A stretch of 64,000 nucleotides of DNA from Bacteroidota bacterium (GCA_030834125.1 JAURFW010000011.1:1-64000); one strand, 5' to 3'. Counted from the stretch's first letter, positions 51,388 through 59,674 are shown. Notes: generated by a model from the sequence alone, not told the origin. Numbers and translations are program-made.

Positions 51388-53222
51388 TTTTTTCTTTTGT
51401 TGAATAAATCAAAAAGGGTATCGGTGCCTATTTTAGCCATAATTGGTTGCCCATTTCGAGTAATTTGGTTTTCGTTCATTGAGAACAATTCCTCCAAGAT
51501 AAACAATTGTTCTTCATAATTGATTGAATGAATTTGCTGATTTGCATATTGTTGTGCCATTCCCCATGCTATACTTTCATTTTGCTTTAATTTTGTTTCA
51601 CCAGCAGTAGATTCATAATCGTTTAGAAGTGTTTCAATTAACTTTTGTTCATCAAGTCCAGAGAATTGGGGAGGAATTCCATTTACAATTAATGAGTTTC
51701 CTCCAAAATGCCCCAAGTCAAATCCAATAAATTTCAGAATATCTAAAATTTCAAGGATCATTGGCATTTGATTTGCACTTAATTCTATAGTTCTTGGAAA
51801 CAGAAGTTGCTGTGATTGACAAGTTTGTCTTTCAATTTTATCTAAAAAAGCCGAGTAATGAATATGAATTAAGGCTCTTTTTATATGAATTAACAAAAGC
51901 TGACCATCAATGGAAGTGGCTAAATATTGATTGCCTAAGGGAAAAAATTCGCTAATTTGAGGTTTTTTATTTTCAAAATTAACTGGATTGAACGAGAGAG
52001 TTTCTTCTGATTGATTTGGGTAATCATCATTCAGACTATCAATGGGTCCCAAGATTTTTTGCCATTCCTGTTTTTCAGATCTGTGGGGTCTTGATTGTCC
52101 AAATGGATTATAATTTTTACTATCAGAGGATGAAGAAACATTATCCGTTTTAAATTGAGACCAATTAATTGTTTCATTATTTAAAAATTCATTGAAGTTC
52201 TCTGCTCCCGAGATATCTGATTCTTTAGGTAAAAAATGTTCACTCAATGCGCGTTTAAGGGATACCTTTATAATTTGATATATGTATTTTTCATCTTCAA
52301 ATTTTACCTCAGTTTTTGTGGGATGAACGTTTACATCGACTTTAGAGGGGTCAACATTCATATAAATTACGAAAGTTGGAAAGTTTTCTTTTTGAATTAA
52401 TCCTTCATATACATTAGAGATTGCATGATTAAAGTATGGAGACTTAATAAATCTCCCGTTTACAAAGAAATATTGTTCACCTCTGGTTTTTCTAGAAATT
52501 TCAGGTGTCCCTGCAAAACCTCGAATCTTAACAATATCTGTGGTTTCTTCAAATTCAATAAAAGTATTCTTTTCTTTCGGACTTATAATGTCACTAATTC
52601 GCTGCAAAATGCTGCATTCTGGAAAATGATGAATCTCTTGGCCATTATTATATAATACAAATTCAATGGACGGGTTTGCTAATGCTTGTCTGTAAAATTC
52701 TTCGTAAATATGTTTTGTTTCAACCGGAATTGATTTTAAGAAATTACGTCGAGCAGGAATATTAAAAAAGAGATTTTTAATAGTAATTTTTGTTCCTAAA
52801 GGTGCTTGTATTTCAGTTTGTTCAATAACTTCACTACCTTCAATTCTAATAAATGATGCAACATCGTTATTTGCCTGCCGAGTAGTCATTTCAACCTGGG
52901 CAACTGCTGCAATGGAAGCAAGTGCTTCTCCTCTGAAACCATAAGTATTTAGCGTAAATAGGTCCTGGGCTGTGTTGATTTTGGAAGTAGCATGGCGCTC
53001 CCAACACATTCGCGCATCAATCTCATTCATTCCTTTCCCATCATCAATTACTTGAATGAGACTACCGCCTCCATCACGAATTAAAAGTTTTATCTTTTTT
53101 GATCCTGCATCAATACTGTTTTCTAATAATTCTTTTACTGCACTTGCAGGTCGCTGAACTACCTCTCCCGCCGCAATTTGGTTAGCAACAGCATCGTTTA
53201 ACAGTTTAATAATTCCAGACAA
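51384..53222 (-). CDS. mutL: DNA mismatch repair protein MutL
   Basis: 612 residues, starting at a TTG at 53222 (MSGIIKLLNDAVANQIAAGE). Only three sense codons lie upstream before a stop, so this is the only possible start in place. The GHKL ATPase has ENSIDAGSKKI (about 34-44), DDGKGM, GFRGEALASI and GTKITIKNLFFNIPARR. A linker with many S/N follows, then the C-terminal dimerisation domain. I do not see the DQHAxxER endonuclease motif in the C-terminal part. It heads the rhomboid operon; a TAAATTTG box lies 24 bases upstream. Confidence 0.97.
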   Translation of the reverse strand: MSGIIKLLNDAVANQIAAGEVVQRPASAVKELLENSIDAGSKKIKLLIRDGGGSLIQVIDDGKGMNEIDARMCWERHATSKINTAQDLFTLNTYGFRGEALASIAAVAQVEMTTRQANNDVASFIRIEGSEVIEQTEIQAPLGTKITIKNLFFNIPARRNFLKSIPVETKHIYEEFYRQALANPSIEFVLYNNGQEIHHFPECSILQRISDIISPKEKNTFIEFEETTDIVKIRGFAGTPEISRKTRGEQYFFVNGRFIKSPYFNHAISNVYEGLIQKENFPTFVIYMNVDPSKVDVNVHPTKTEVKFEDEKYIYQIIKVSLKRALSEHFLPKESDISGAENFNEFLNNETINWSQFKTDNVSSSSDSKNYNPFGQSRPHRSEKQEWQKILGPIDSLNDDYPNQSEETLSFNPVNFENKKPQISEFFPLGNQYLATSIDGQLLLIHIKRALIHIHYSAFLDKIERQTCQSQQLLFPRTIELSANQMPMILEILDILKFIGFDLGHFGGNSLIVNGIPPQFSGLDEQKLIETLLNDYESTAGETKLKQNESIAWGMAQQYANQQIHSINYEEQLFILEELFSMNENQITRNGQPIMAKIGTDTLFDLFNKRKK

Positions 53223-53246
53223 ATCCTTCTTTTACTTTGGGGATCT

Positions 53247-53254
53247 CAAATTTA
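53247..53254 (-). promoter_or_regulatory. -7 promoter element of the mutL operon
   Basis: TAAATTTG on the minus strand, ending 24 bases before the TTG start of mutL. Part of it overlaps the 3' end of prmA. Confidence 0.5.
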
Positions 53255-54112
53255 CGACTCCTTTTTTAGATAACCCAAAAGCATCCATTCAGCTGATTGT
53301 TTTGTACATATACTTTGAAGGTTCAAATTTTGCGCGACTTCATCGATTAAGTATTTATCTGGTACCATAACACCACTTAAAAAAATTAATCCATTTCCCT
53401 TGGTAACCCTTGTATACTCTTTAAGGTCTGCAATAAGTACCTCTCTATGTATATTGGCCAAAGTAATATCGAAAGTATTTTCTTTAAAGTTTGTAAGGTA
53501 TTCCGCTGTACCTAATTCAATTTTTGTTTTTGTGCAATTATTTAAATGAATATTTTCATTTGCATTTTCTACCACCCAATCATCAATTTCTACACCTAAA
53601 ACTTTATTTGCCCCTACTTTTTCACCAGCTATTGCAAGAATACCAGAACCAGTTCCCATATCCAGTAAGTTGGAGTTCATTATTCGGCTTTGATAATCTT
53701 GAATAACTTCAAGCATAAGTCTAGTTGTATGATGATGCCCTGTTCCGAAGCTCATTTTTGGCTCAATAGTAATTACAATTTCACTATTGCTTTCGGGATG
53801 AAATGGAGCACGTACGTGAATGTTTTTTATATCAATAGGTTGAAAGTAGTTTTTTTCCCATTCCTCGTTCCAATTTTTAGTTTCAATTTCTGCCCAATTA
53901 AGGGTTTCACAAAAGGGATTAATTAAGGCTTCAATCTCCAATTTATCTTTGTCTGAAACGCCACCTTTTTGTGCATACGCTTTTATCCATCCTGTTTCAT
54001 GCTCGAAAGTATGAAATTTGAATTCGGAGATGAGTGCGATGATGATTTCTTCTGAATCAGGTGCAATATTATTTGTTATTGCGTGCAGTTCTGTGAAAGA
54101 TAATGAGCTCAT
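53252..54112 (-). CDS. prmA: ribosomal protein L11 methyltransferase
   Basis: 286 residues; trimethylates lysines and the N-terminus of L11. The C-terminal Rossmann methyltransferase domain has IEPKMSFGTGHHHTT (about 117-131) and LLDMGTGSGILAIAG (motif I), and LANIHREVL follows. The N-terminal substrate-recognition domain (about 1-100) is shorter and more divergent. Its ATG overlaps the stop of the lipoprotein gene by 4 bases (ATGA), so the two are coupled. Confidence 0.95.
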   Translation of the reverse strand: MSSLSFTELHAITNNIAPDSEEIIIALISEFKFHTFEHETGWIKAYAQKGGVSDKDKLEIEALINPFCETLNWAEIETKNWNEEWEKNYFQPIDIKNIHVRAPFHPESNSEIVITIEPKMSFGTGHHHTTRLMLEVIQDYQSRIMNSNLLDMGTGSGILAIAGEKVGANKVLGVEIDDWVVENANENIHLNNCTKTKIELGTAEYLTNFKENTFDITLANIHREVLIADLKEYTRVTKGNGLIFLSGVMVPDKYLIDEVAQNLNLQSICTKQSAEWMLLGYLKKES

Positions 54113-55293
54113 TTTTTTAGCGCCAATTGTAAATTACACTCGCCATATTGAGCATTGTAACCAATATTAAATGGTAGTTTTTTAGGTTGCCAATCATTGT
54201 ATTGTTCTGCTAAATCTTCTTGAAATCTATTACTAAAAAGTGGTATGGTACGCGTGTATTCACCTAAAAATGTAACACCAAATCCAGCAGGCTTAAAATA
54301 CTCTAATTTTATTCCACTATCATCCTGTAAAATAACCTTACCGTTATTTAGGCAAATATTTCTGATATCTGAAAAATAATCTTTATGCATTAAATATGTA
54401 GCAGCTTTGAAGAAGCAGGCAACATCTTTTTTATTATTTAAGAAATGATAAGCAGGAATTCTTTTTGAATCTTTACCGCCGGAATAACGAATTCCACTAT
54501 TAGCTAAATTTTCACTAAAATATATTAACTCTTTTACCTTATTATCAGATTCGCTGGAATAGCCTATTCGGTAGCCTTTAAAGTTTTTACTATTTACATC
54601 CATCTCTTTTACATCATCAAAGTTGCCATTATCATCAAAATTGAAAGTTTTGATATAATGAATGTTTTTTCCAAACTTGGCTAAGTAATAAAGGCAGGTA
54701 TGTATGGTTCCATTCAATAAGCCTTTTTCGAAATCTACAGCCATACTTTTGGTTCTGAAAAAACCCAATTTGTGCGGGAAAAATAATGAATGTTCTAAAT
54801 TTTTTAAATATTCATTTAGCTCCTCTTCTTCAACTTTTTGTGGATTAAAAATAGTTCCCGCAGGTTCTAATCCTACCATGATAATTGTGTCTTTGTTTGG
54901 GAAGAATAAACTGGCATAAAAATAATCTCCTCCAGCGAATGGATATAGCAATGTTCGAGTTGGGATGTCATTGTAGCTTTGACTCAAAACCCATTTGGAT
55001 ATAGGTTGGGCTAATTTACTGTTAAGCACATTCCATTTCTTTTCACTCTCATTAGCAAAGTGTATCCAAATTGCTTGATGTTTGGTTTTGCTATCCATCA
55101 AATGAGTATCACCTGCTAATAATCGGCAAAATTGATTATGAGATTCATTTAAAGGAATTTTATTTTGCTTTTCAATAGCAGTAGTATCGATGGTTTGCTG
55201 ATTTTCAACTCCAGCATTATTAGTTGGTTTATGGTTATTTTGGCATGAAAAAATGCTTACTAAGAGCAGGGGTGTTAGAGCTTTAATTTTCAT
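54109..55293 (-). CDS. lipoprotein of unknown function
   Basis: 394 residues from the ATG at 55293 (MKIKALTPLLLVSIFSCQNN). An in-frame TTG at 55317 overlaps the promoter box and is rejected. Lipobox SIFSC at about 14-18 predicts a lipid-anchored protein. The polar N-terminal stretch is followed by a globular domain with no motif I recognise (landmarks: FADNG-like FNFDDNGNFDD, YSGGKDSKRIPAYHFL). Co-translation with prmA is likely by overlap, but no functional link is known. Confidence 0.8.
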   Translation of the reverse strand: MKIKALTPLLLVSIFSCQNNHKPTNNAGVENQQTIDTTAIEKQNKIPLNESHNQFCRLLAGDTHLMDSKTKHQAIWIHFANESEKKWNVLNSKLAQPISKWVLSQSYNDIPTRTLLYPFAGGDYFYASLFFPNKDTIIMVGLEPAGTIFNPQKVEEEELNEYLKNLEHSLFFPHKLGFFRTKSMAVDFEKGLLNGTIHTCLYYLAKFGKNIHYIKTFNFDDNGNFDDVKEMDVNSKNFKGYRIGYSSESDNKVKELIYFSENLANSGIRYSGGKDSKRIPAYHFLNNKKDVACFFKAATYLMHKDYFSDIRNICLNNGKVILQDDSGIKLEYFKPAGFGVTFLGEYTRTIPLFSNRFQEDLAEQYNDWQPKKLPFNIGYNAQYGECNLQLALKK

Positions 55294-55306
55294 AAGTCGA
55301 CAAACA

Positions 55307-55314
55307 CAAATGTA
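55307..55314 (-). promoter_or_regulatory. -7 promoter element of the lipoprotein gene
   Basis: TACATTTG on the minus strand, ending 13 bases before the ATG at 55293; full consensus match. Confidence 0.5.
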
Positions 55315-55325
55315 CAAGATGTAAC

Positions 55326-56033
55326 TTAGAATAACGTGGTTTGTGGGGGAATATATTTTTCAATTGACCAAGCTGCATTTCTTTTGTTTTTAGGTGAATT
55401 TAACATTGGGTTAACTTCATGTGCAACAAGGTAGTCTGCACTATTTTCATTGGCTATTTCAAATCTGTTTTTAGCGTTTTCACTTATCCAATCTTTAGCA
55501 AGATTATGCGGGATGATAAGAGGCATCCTTTTTTTGGTATTGTGAATTTCAGACATAAGAGCATTGGCTTCTCGAGTAATTATACTGTATGTTCTAATCC
55601 AACGTGATTGGGTGTTATCGAACCAATCATTAAAAATCCCACCAAATAAAAGAATTTCATTATTTTGAGGGTAAATGTAGAAAGGATATTTCTTGTTATC
55701 CCTGTGTTGCCATTCAAAAAAACCTGAAGCTAAAATTAAACATGGATTGTTATTCCAAGAATCATTAAAAGAGGGTTTAGAGTCAATTGTTTCAATTCGA
55801 GCATTTAAAGTCTTATTTGAGAATTCAATAGTTCCCGCATGATTCTTTAACCACTTTGGTATTAATCCCCATTGTGCAGTTTCAATTTTTCCTAACTTAC
55901 TTACAATTGGCAAATTTGGGTGATCAAATCCGTTAAAGAAAAACCCAAGTTGTTGTGCATCTCCTGTAGGGTTTATACCTATGTCTTTAGGAGTGATCTT
56001 TCCTTGTAGGTTCACTGAATAAGAGAAACACAT
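55326..56033 (-). CDS. SRAP-family (HMCES/YedK-like) DNA-protein crosslink sensor
   Basis: 235 residues. The start methionine is followed by the reactive C2 (MCFSYSV), which forms a crosslink with abasic sites in single-stranded DNA after Met removal. Other active-site segments are NARIETI (Asn), ASGFFEWQH (Glu) and the histidine in EIHNTKKRMPLIIP. The protein shields abasic sites during replication. A TACTTTTG box ends 4 bases before the ATG. No LexA-type operator was recognised. Confidence 0.94.
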   Translation of the reverse strand: MCFSYSVNLQGKITPKDIGINPTGDAQQLGFFFNGFDHPNLPIVSKLGKIETAQWGLIPKWLKNHAGTIEFSNKTLNARIETIDSKPSFNDSWNNNPCLILASGFFEWQHRDNKKYPFYIYPQNNEILLFGGIFNDWFDNTQSRWIRTYSIITREANALMSEIHNTKKRMPLIIPHNLAKDWISENAKNRFEIANENSADYLVAHEVNPMLNSPKNKRNAAWSIEKYIPPQTTLF

Positions 56034-56037
56034 TAAT

Positions 56038-56045
56038 CAAAAGTA
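56038..56045 (-). promoter_or_regulatory. -7 promoter element of the SRAP gene, leaderless spacing
   Basis: TACTTTTG on the minus strand, ending 4 bases before the ATG at 56033. Full consensus match; no -33 TTG. Confidence 0.55.
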
Positions 56046-56142
56046 ATAAAATCATTATAATCGGTAGATATTTAATAATGTCCTACGAGAATCATGGAAA
56101 CAATAAATATAATTACGAAATTTGCCGAAAATTAATTTAAGC

Positions 56143-56559
56143 ATGTCGAATCGTACATTTACAATGATTAAACCAGATGCAGTTGCAAACGGACATTCTG
56201 GTAAAATTTTAGATCACATTATCCAAGCAGGATTTAAAGTAGTAGCGTTAAAATACACTAAGCTTACCCAGGAACAAGCTGGAGCATTTTATACTGTTCA
56301 TAAAGAGAGACCGTTTTATGGCGAATTAGTTGATTTCATGACTAGCGGTCCGATTTATGCAGCTATTTTGGAAAAGGATAATGCAGTAGCAGACTTCCGA
56401 GATCTTATTGGTACAACTAACCCAAAAGAAGCAGCTTCAGGAACTATTCGTAATTTGTATGCTAAAAGTATTGATGCAAACGCAATTCATGGTAGCGATT
56501 CTGATGAAAATGCTGCCATAGAAGGTAATTTCTTCTTCTCTTCGTTTGAGAGATTTTAA
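56143..56559 (+). CDS. ndk: nucleoside diphosphate kinase
   Basis: 138 residues from the ATG at 56143 ([17 protein letters not shown]), the normal length; the in-frame TTG at 56122 is rejected. It transfers the terminal phosphate between nucleotides. Seen: TMIKPDAV, and catalytic H116 in [12 protein letters not shown] strong terminator follows. Only a weak promoter-like GAAATTTG lies 18 bases upstream. Confidence 0.97.
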   Translation: MSNRTFTMIKPDAVANGHSGKILDHIIQAGFKVVALKYTKLTQEQAGAFYTVHKERPFYGELVDFMTSGPIYAAILEKDNAVADFRDLIGTTNPKEAASGTIRNLYAKSIDANAIHGSDSDENAAIEGNFFFSSFERF

Positions 56560-56579
56560 TTATTAACTATGAATAATTA

Positions 56580-56610
56580 AAAACCTCGAATTCATATTCG
56601 GGGTTTTTTT
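56580..56610 (+). terminator. intrinsic terminator after ndk
   Basis: Stem AAAACCTCGAA (56580-56590) and TTCGGGGTTTT (56597-56607) with one G-T wobble, loop TTCATA, then a T run to 56610; 20 bases after the ndk stop. Confidence 0.85.
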
Positions 56611-56627
56611 ATGTATTTTTACTATTC

Positions 56628-57344
56628 ATGGCAAAAAGGAAATTAGCTAATATTCATTTACTAGAAGGTCCACATAACCGATTCACCGAATTATTTTTCG
56701 GTTTCCGAGTATTAAACGAATTTTTAAAGGGATTCAGGAAGTTACATTTTGTTGGACCCTGCATAAGTATTTTTGGTGGAGCAAGGTTTAAAACGGATTC
56801 TAAGACCTATCAACGCGCCAAAGCAATGGGTAGTCGTGTAAGTGAAATGGGATTTACTGTTTTAACTGGTGGCGGACCAGGAATTATGCAAGCAGCAAAT
56901 GAGGGAGCGAAGGCTGTTGGGGGTAAAAGTGTAGGTGTAAATATTGAATTGCCATTTGAACAAAAGCCAAATCCTTTTCTAGATGTTTGGGTTGATATCA
57001 GATATTTCTTCGTTCGTAAAGTGCTACTATTTAAGTACTCATTCGGATTTATTGTGTTCCCAGGTGGCTTTGGTACACTAGATGAAATGTTTGAAGCATT
57101 AACATTAATTCAAACTCAAAAGGTTCCAAACTTTCCTGTTGTTCTGATTGATACTGAATATTGGAGTCCGCTTAAGAATCTTATTGAGACATTTAAAGAT
57201 AAAGGGAGTATATCTCCTGAAGATACCCAATTACTTTTAATAACAGATGATTTTGATGAGGCCTTAGAATTTATTAAGAGTAAGGTAGATAAAATGCCGC
57301 GTAAAACGAGTAGATTTAAACGTTTATGGTGGCTTGGTGAGTAA
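56628..57344 (+). CDS. LOG-family (TIGR00730) phosphoribohydrolase
   Basis: 238 residues; a Rossmann-like domain with GGGPGIMQAANEGA (about 83-96) and the hallmark PGGFGTLDEMFE (about 145-156). Family members release the base from nucleoside monophosphates (AMP nucleosidase or cytokinin-activating activity). Which substrate is used here is not predictable. A TATTTTTA box (7 of 8) ends 6 bases before the ATG. Confidence 0.93.
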   Translation: MAKRKLANIHLLEGPHNRFTELFFGFRVLNEFLKGFRKLHFVGPCISIFGGARFKTDSKTYQRAKAMGSRVSEMGFTVLTGGGPGIMQAANEGAKAVGGKSVGVNIELPFEQKPNPFLDVWVDIRYFFVRKVLLFKYSFGFIVFPGGFGTLDEMFEALTLIQTQKVPNFPVVLIDTEYWSPLKNLIETFKDKGSISPEDTQLLLITDDFDEALEFIKSKVDKMPRKTSRFKRLWWLGE

Positions 57345-57377
57345 AATCAAAACATACCAGCAAAAAAATTTTGGTTG

Positions 57378-57385
57378 TACCTTTG
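57378..57385 (+). promoter_or_regulatory. -7 promoter element of the deoxyhypusine synthase-like gene, leaderless spacing
   Basis: TACCTTTG ending 4 bases before the ATG at 57390; full consensus match, no -33 TTG at normal spacing. Confidence 0.6.
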
Positions 57386-57389
57386 CCCC

Positions 57390-58361
57390 ATGAAAGGTCC
57401 TATTTCTCAGTTTGTAGAAAAACATTACAAACACTTTAATGCTGCGGCTTTAGTTGATGCGGCTAAGGGATATGAAACTCATATTAATGAGGGTGGTAAA
57501 ATGATGGTAACTTTAGCAGGGGCAATGAGTACTGCGGAGTTAGGTAAGAGTTTAGCCGAAATGATACGCCAAGGGAAAGTGGATATTATAAGCTGTACGG
57601 GAGCAAACCTAGAAGAGGATATAATGAACCTTGTAGCTCACAATCATTATAAAAGAGTGCCACATTACAGAGATTTAAGTCCTAAGGATGAGTGGGATTT
57701 ACTTGAAAATCATTATAACAGAGTTACTGATACCTGTATTCCGGAAGAGGAAGCATTTCGTAGATTACAAAAGCATATTCACGGTATTTGGAAAAAGGCA
57801 GAGGACTCGGGAGAAAGATTTTTTCCTCATGAGTATATGTATCAAATATTGTTAAGTGGTGAGTTAAAACAATATTACGAAATTGACCCAAAAGATAGTT
57901 GGATGTTAGCCGCTGCAGAAAAGAATTTACCAATTGTTGTTCCTGGATGGGAAGATTCTACTATGGGAAATATTTTTGCTAGTTACGTTATTAAAGGCGA
58001 GTTACAAGCATCCACCATGAAAAGTGGTATTGAATATATGGCCTGGTTAGCGGATTGGTACGTAAAAAATAGTGATGGAAAAGGTATAGGCTTTTTCCAA
58101 ATTGGAGGCGGTATAGCCGGCGATTTTCCAATTTGTGTTGTTCCAATGTTATATCAAGACATGGAAATGGAAAACATTCCATTCTGGAGTTATTTCTGTC
58201 AAATATCAGACAGTACAACTAGTTATGGAAGTTACTCTGGAGCTGTCCCGAATGAAAAAATAACCTGGGGTAAGTTAGATATTGATACTCCTAAATTTAT
58301 TGTTGAAAGTGATGCTACAATTGTGGCTCCTTTAATGTTTGCATGGATTCTTGGTTGGTAA
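57390..58361 (+). CDS. deoxyhypusine synthase-family protein
   Basis: 323 residues from the ATG at 57390 (MKGPISQFVEKHYKHFN); in-frame TTG at 57375 lies upstream of the promoter box. NAD-binding and active-site segments: LAGAMSTAELGK, ISCTGANLEEDI, IVVPGWEDSTMGN, FFQIGGGIAGDFP and TWGKL with the lysine K295 equivalent to the catalytic lysine of eukaryotic enzymes. Bacteria lack the eIF5A target, and bacterial homologues are thought to act in polyamine (homospermidine-type) metabolism. The KdsC-like gene follows after one base. Confidence 0.93.
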   Translation: MKGPISQFVEKHYKHFNAAALVDAAKGYETHINEGGKMMVTLAGAMSTAELGKSLAEMIRQGKVDIISCTGANLEEDIMNLVAHNHYKRVPHYRDLSPKDEWDLLENHYNRVTDTCIPEEEAFRRLQKHIHGIWKKAEDSGERFFPHEYMYQILLSGELKQYYEIDPKDSWMLAAAEKNLPIVVPGWEDSTMGNIFASYVIKGELQASTMKSGIEYMAWLADWYVKNSDGKGIGFFQIGGGIAGDFPICVVPMLYQDMEMENIPFWSYFCQISDSTTSYGSYSGAVPNEKITWGKLDIDTPKFIVESDATIVAPLMFAWILGW

Positions 58362-58362
58362 A

Positions 58363-58884
58363 ATGGGTAGTTTAATTCCAGAACTTAAGAAAATTAAGGG
58401 TTTTATTTTTGATGTAGATGGTGTTATGACTCCCGGTCAGGTATTGATTACCGAAGAGGGTTATATGCTGCGATCAGTAAATATTAAAGATGGTTTTGCT
58501 ATTCAACATGCTGTAAAGGCTGGTTATAAAGTGGGTATAATTTCAGGTGGTAAATCTGAAGGTGTTCGAAAGCGTTTTGAAGGTCTTGGTGTAGAGCATA
58601 TATATTTAGGTCAGAAGGAAAAAGTTAATGCATTCAATGAATTGATCAAAATATGGGGTATTGATTCTTCGCATATTGCATATATGGGTGATGATTTTCC
58701 AGATGTACCTGTTTTAGAATTAGCAGGTATTAGTTGTTGTCCTAAAGATGCAGCTGTTGATGTTTTGGATGTTTGTGAATTTATCAGCCCTATCAATGGC
58801 GGTCAAGGTTGTGTTAGAGATTTGATAGAGAAAACTATGAAAATCCAGGAAACTTGGTTCAACGATGAAAGCCATCGTTGGTAG
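58363..58884 (+). CDS. KdsC-like HAD phosphatase
   Basis: 173 residues from the ATG at 58363; the in-frame TTG at 58339 inside the previous gene is less likely. HAD motifs: FIFDVDGVMTPG (I, two aspartates), GIISGGKSEG (II), and GDDFPDVPVL (IV). It matches 3-deoxy-D-manno-octulosonate 8-phosphate phosphatase, which completes Kdo for LPS, though other HAD-IIIC substrates are possible. It is one base after the deoxyhypusine synthase-like gene, so the two are co-transcribed; the functional link is unclear. Confidence 0.9.
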   Translation: MGSLIPELKKIKGFIFDVDGVMTPGQVLITEEGYMLRSVNIKDGFAIQHAVKAGYKVGIISGGKSEGVRKRFEGLGVEHIYLGQKEKVNAFNELIKIWGIDSSHIAYMGDDFPDVPVLELAGISCCPKDAAVDVLDVCEFISPINGGQGCVRDLIEKTMKIQETWFNDESHRW

Positions 58885-58907
58885 CTTCGATATATTCTTT
58901 ATATTTG
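58878..58907 (+). promoter_or_regulatory. promoter of the CBS-domain gene (TTG, 19 bases, TATATTTG), leaderless spacing
   Basis: TTG (58878-58880), 19 bases, TATATTTG (58900-58907), then 4 bases to the ATG at 58912. The -33 overlaps the end of the KdsC-like gene. It is the best-formed of the leaderless-type promoters. Confidence 0.7.
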
Positions 58908-58911
58908 ATTC

Positions 58912-59574
58912 ATGACAGCATCAGAATTAATTAATGAAAACATCCATGTTTTGCGCATTACTGATACTGTAGAATGTGCTATCGATTTATTGTGTCAGCA
59001 AGGCATGAGTGAATTACCGGTTGTACTAAATAAAAAGCTATACAATTATGTTCGACTTGATTTATTGTACGCAATTGATGATAAATCTCAGGAGCTTAAA
59101 ACTGTATTAAAAGAGAATCCTCATGCCGCAATTGTTATGGCTCATTCCCATATTTATGAATTAATTCCCCTATTGGCAACTAATCAATTAACTGCCATTG
59201 CTGTATGTAATAACAATTTTGACTTCCTTGGAGTAGTTGATCAAAAGAGGATAAATGAAATTATTACAAATTCTTTAACATACCGAGGTTTTGGTGCGGT
59301 AATTGTGCTTAATGTACCTTCATCAGATTATGCTCCATCTATTATAGCGAGATGGGTTGAAGAAAATGGAGCAAAAGTATTGGGAATGATGGTTACCCAA
59401 ATGCAGGAATCTAGATTGCGTGTTAATATAAAACTTAACACAACTCAAGTACGCAGCATTATCGCTACTTTTCAGCGTCAGGGATTTCAAGTTGAGCAGG
59501 TTTATATGGCCGAAGATTCCAATGAAGATACTAGCAGAGCTGTTGATATGGCGCTGAGATTTTTCGATTTATAA
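58912..59574 (+). CDS. CBS-domain protein with ACT-like C-terminal domain
   Basis: 220 residues. A tandem CBS pair (about 5-125) is followed by a segment (YRGFGAVIVLNVPSSDYAPS, to the end) with the beta-alpha-beta rhythm of an ACT domain. Such proteins sense adenine nucleotides or amino acids and regulate partners; none is identified. A hairpin follows about 20 bases after the stop. Confidence 0.88.
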   Translation: MTASELINENIHVLRITDTVECAIDLLCQQGMSELPVVLNKKLYNYVRLDLLYAIDDKSQELKTVLKENPHAAIVMAHSHIYELIPLLATNQLTAIAVCNNNFDFLGVVDQKRINEIITNSLTYRGFGAVIVLNVPSSDYAPSIIARWVEENGAKVLGMMVTQMQESRLRVNIKLNTTQVRSIIATFQRQGFQVEQVYMAEDSNEDTSRAVDMALRFFDL

Positions 59575-59595
59575 TTAGTTTTCGGGTATAGATTG

Positions 59596-59618
59596 TGGAA
59601 AAACCAAAGGTTTTTTCC
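59596..59618 (+). terminator. probable terminator after the CBS-domain gene
   Basis: TGGAAAAACC (59596-59605) and GGTTTTTTCC (59609-59618) around a short AAA loop, one T unpaired, with a T run in the second arm. No free T tail follows, so the call is moderate. Confidence 0.5.
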
Positions 59619-59648
59619 GAAATACGATGTAGTAAACGTCCGTTTAAA

Positions 59649-59656
59649 TATCTTTG
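59649..59656 (+). promoter_or_regulatory. -7 promoter element of the wzz-like gene
   Basis: TATCTTTG ending 18 bases before the ATG at 59675, after the hairpin at 59596-59618; full consensus match. Confidence 0.55.
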
Positions 59657-59674
59657 AAAGCCTATAACAATCTT

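Noticed and set aside
55326-56033. truncated or altered SRAP active site because of extra residues in IHNTKKRMP
   Set aside because: The reactive Cys2, Asn, Glu and His segments are all present; the extra residues seem to be normal variation in Bacteroidota SRAP proteins.
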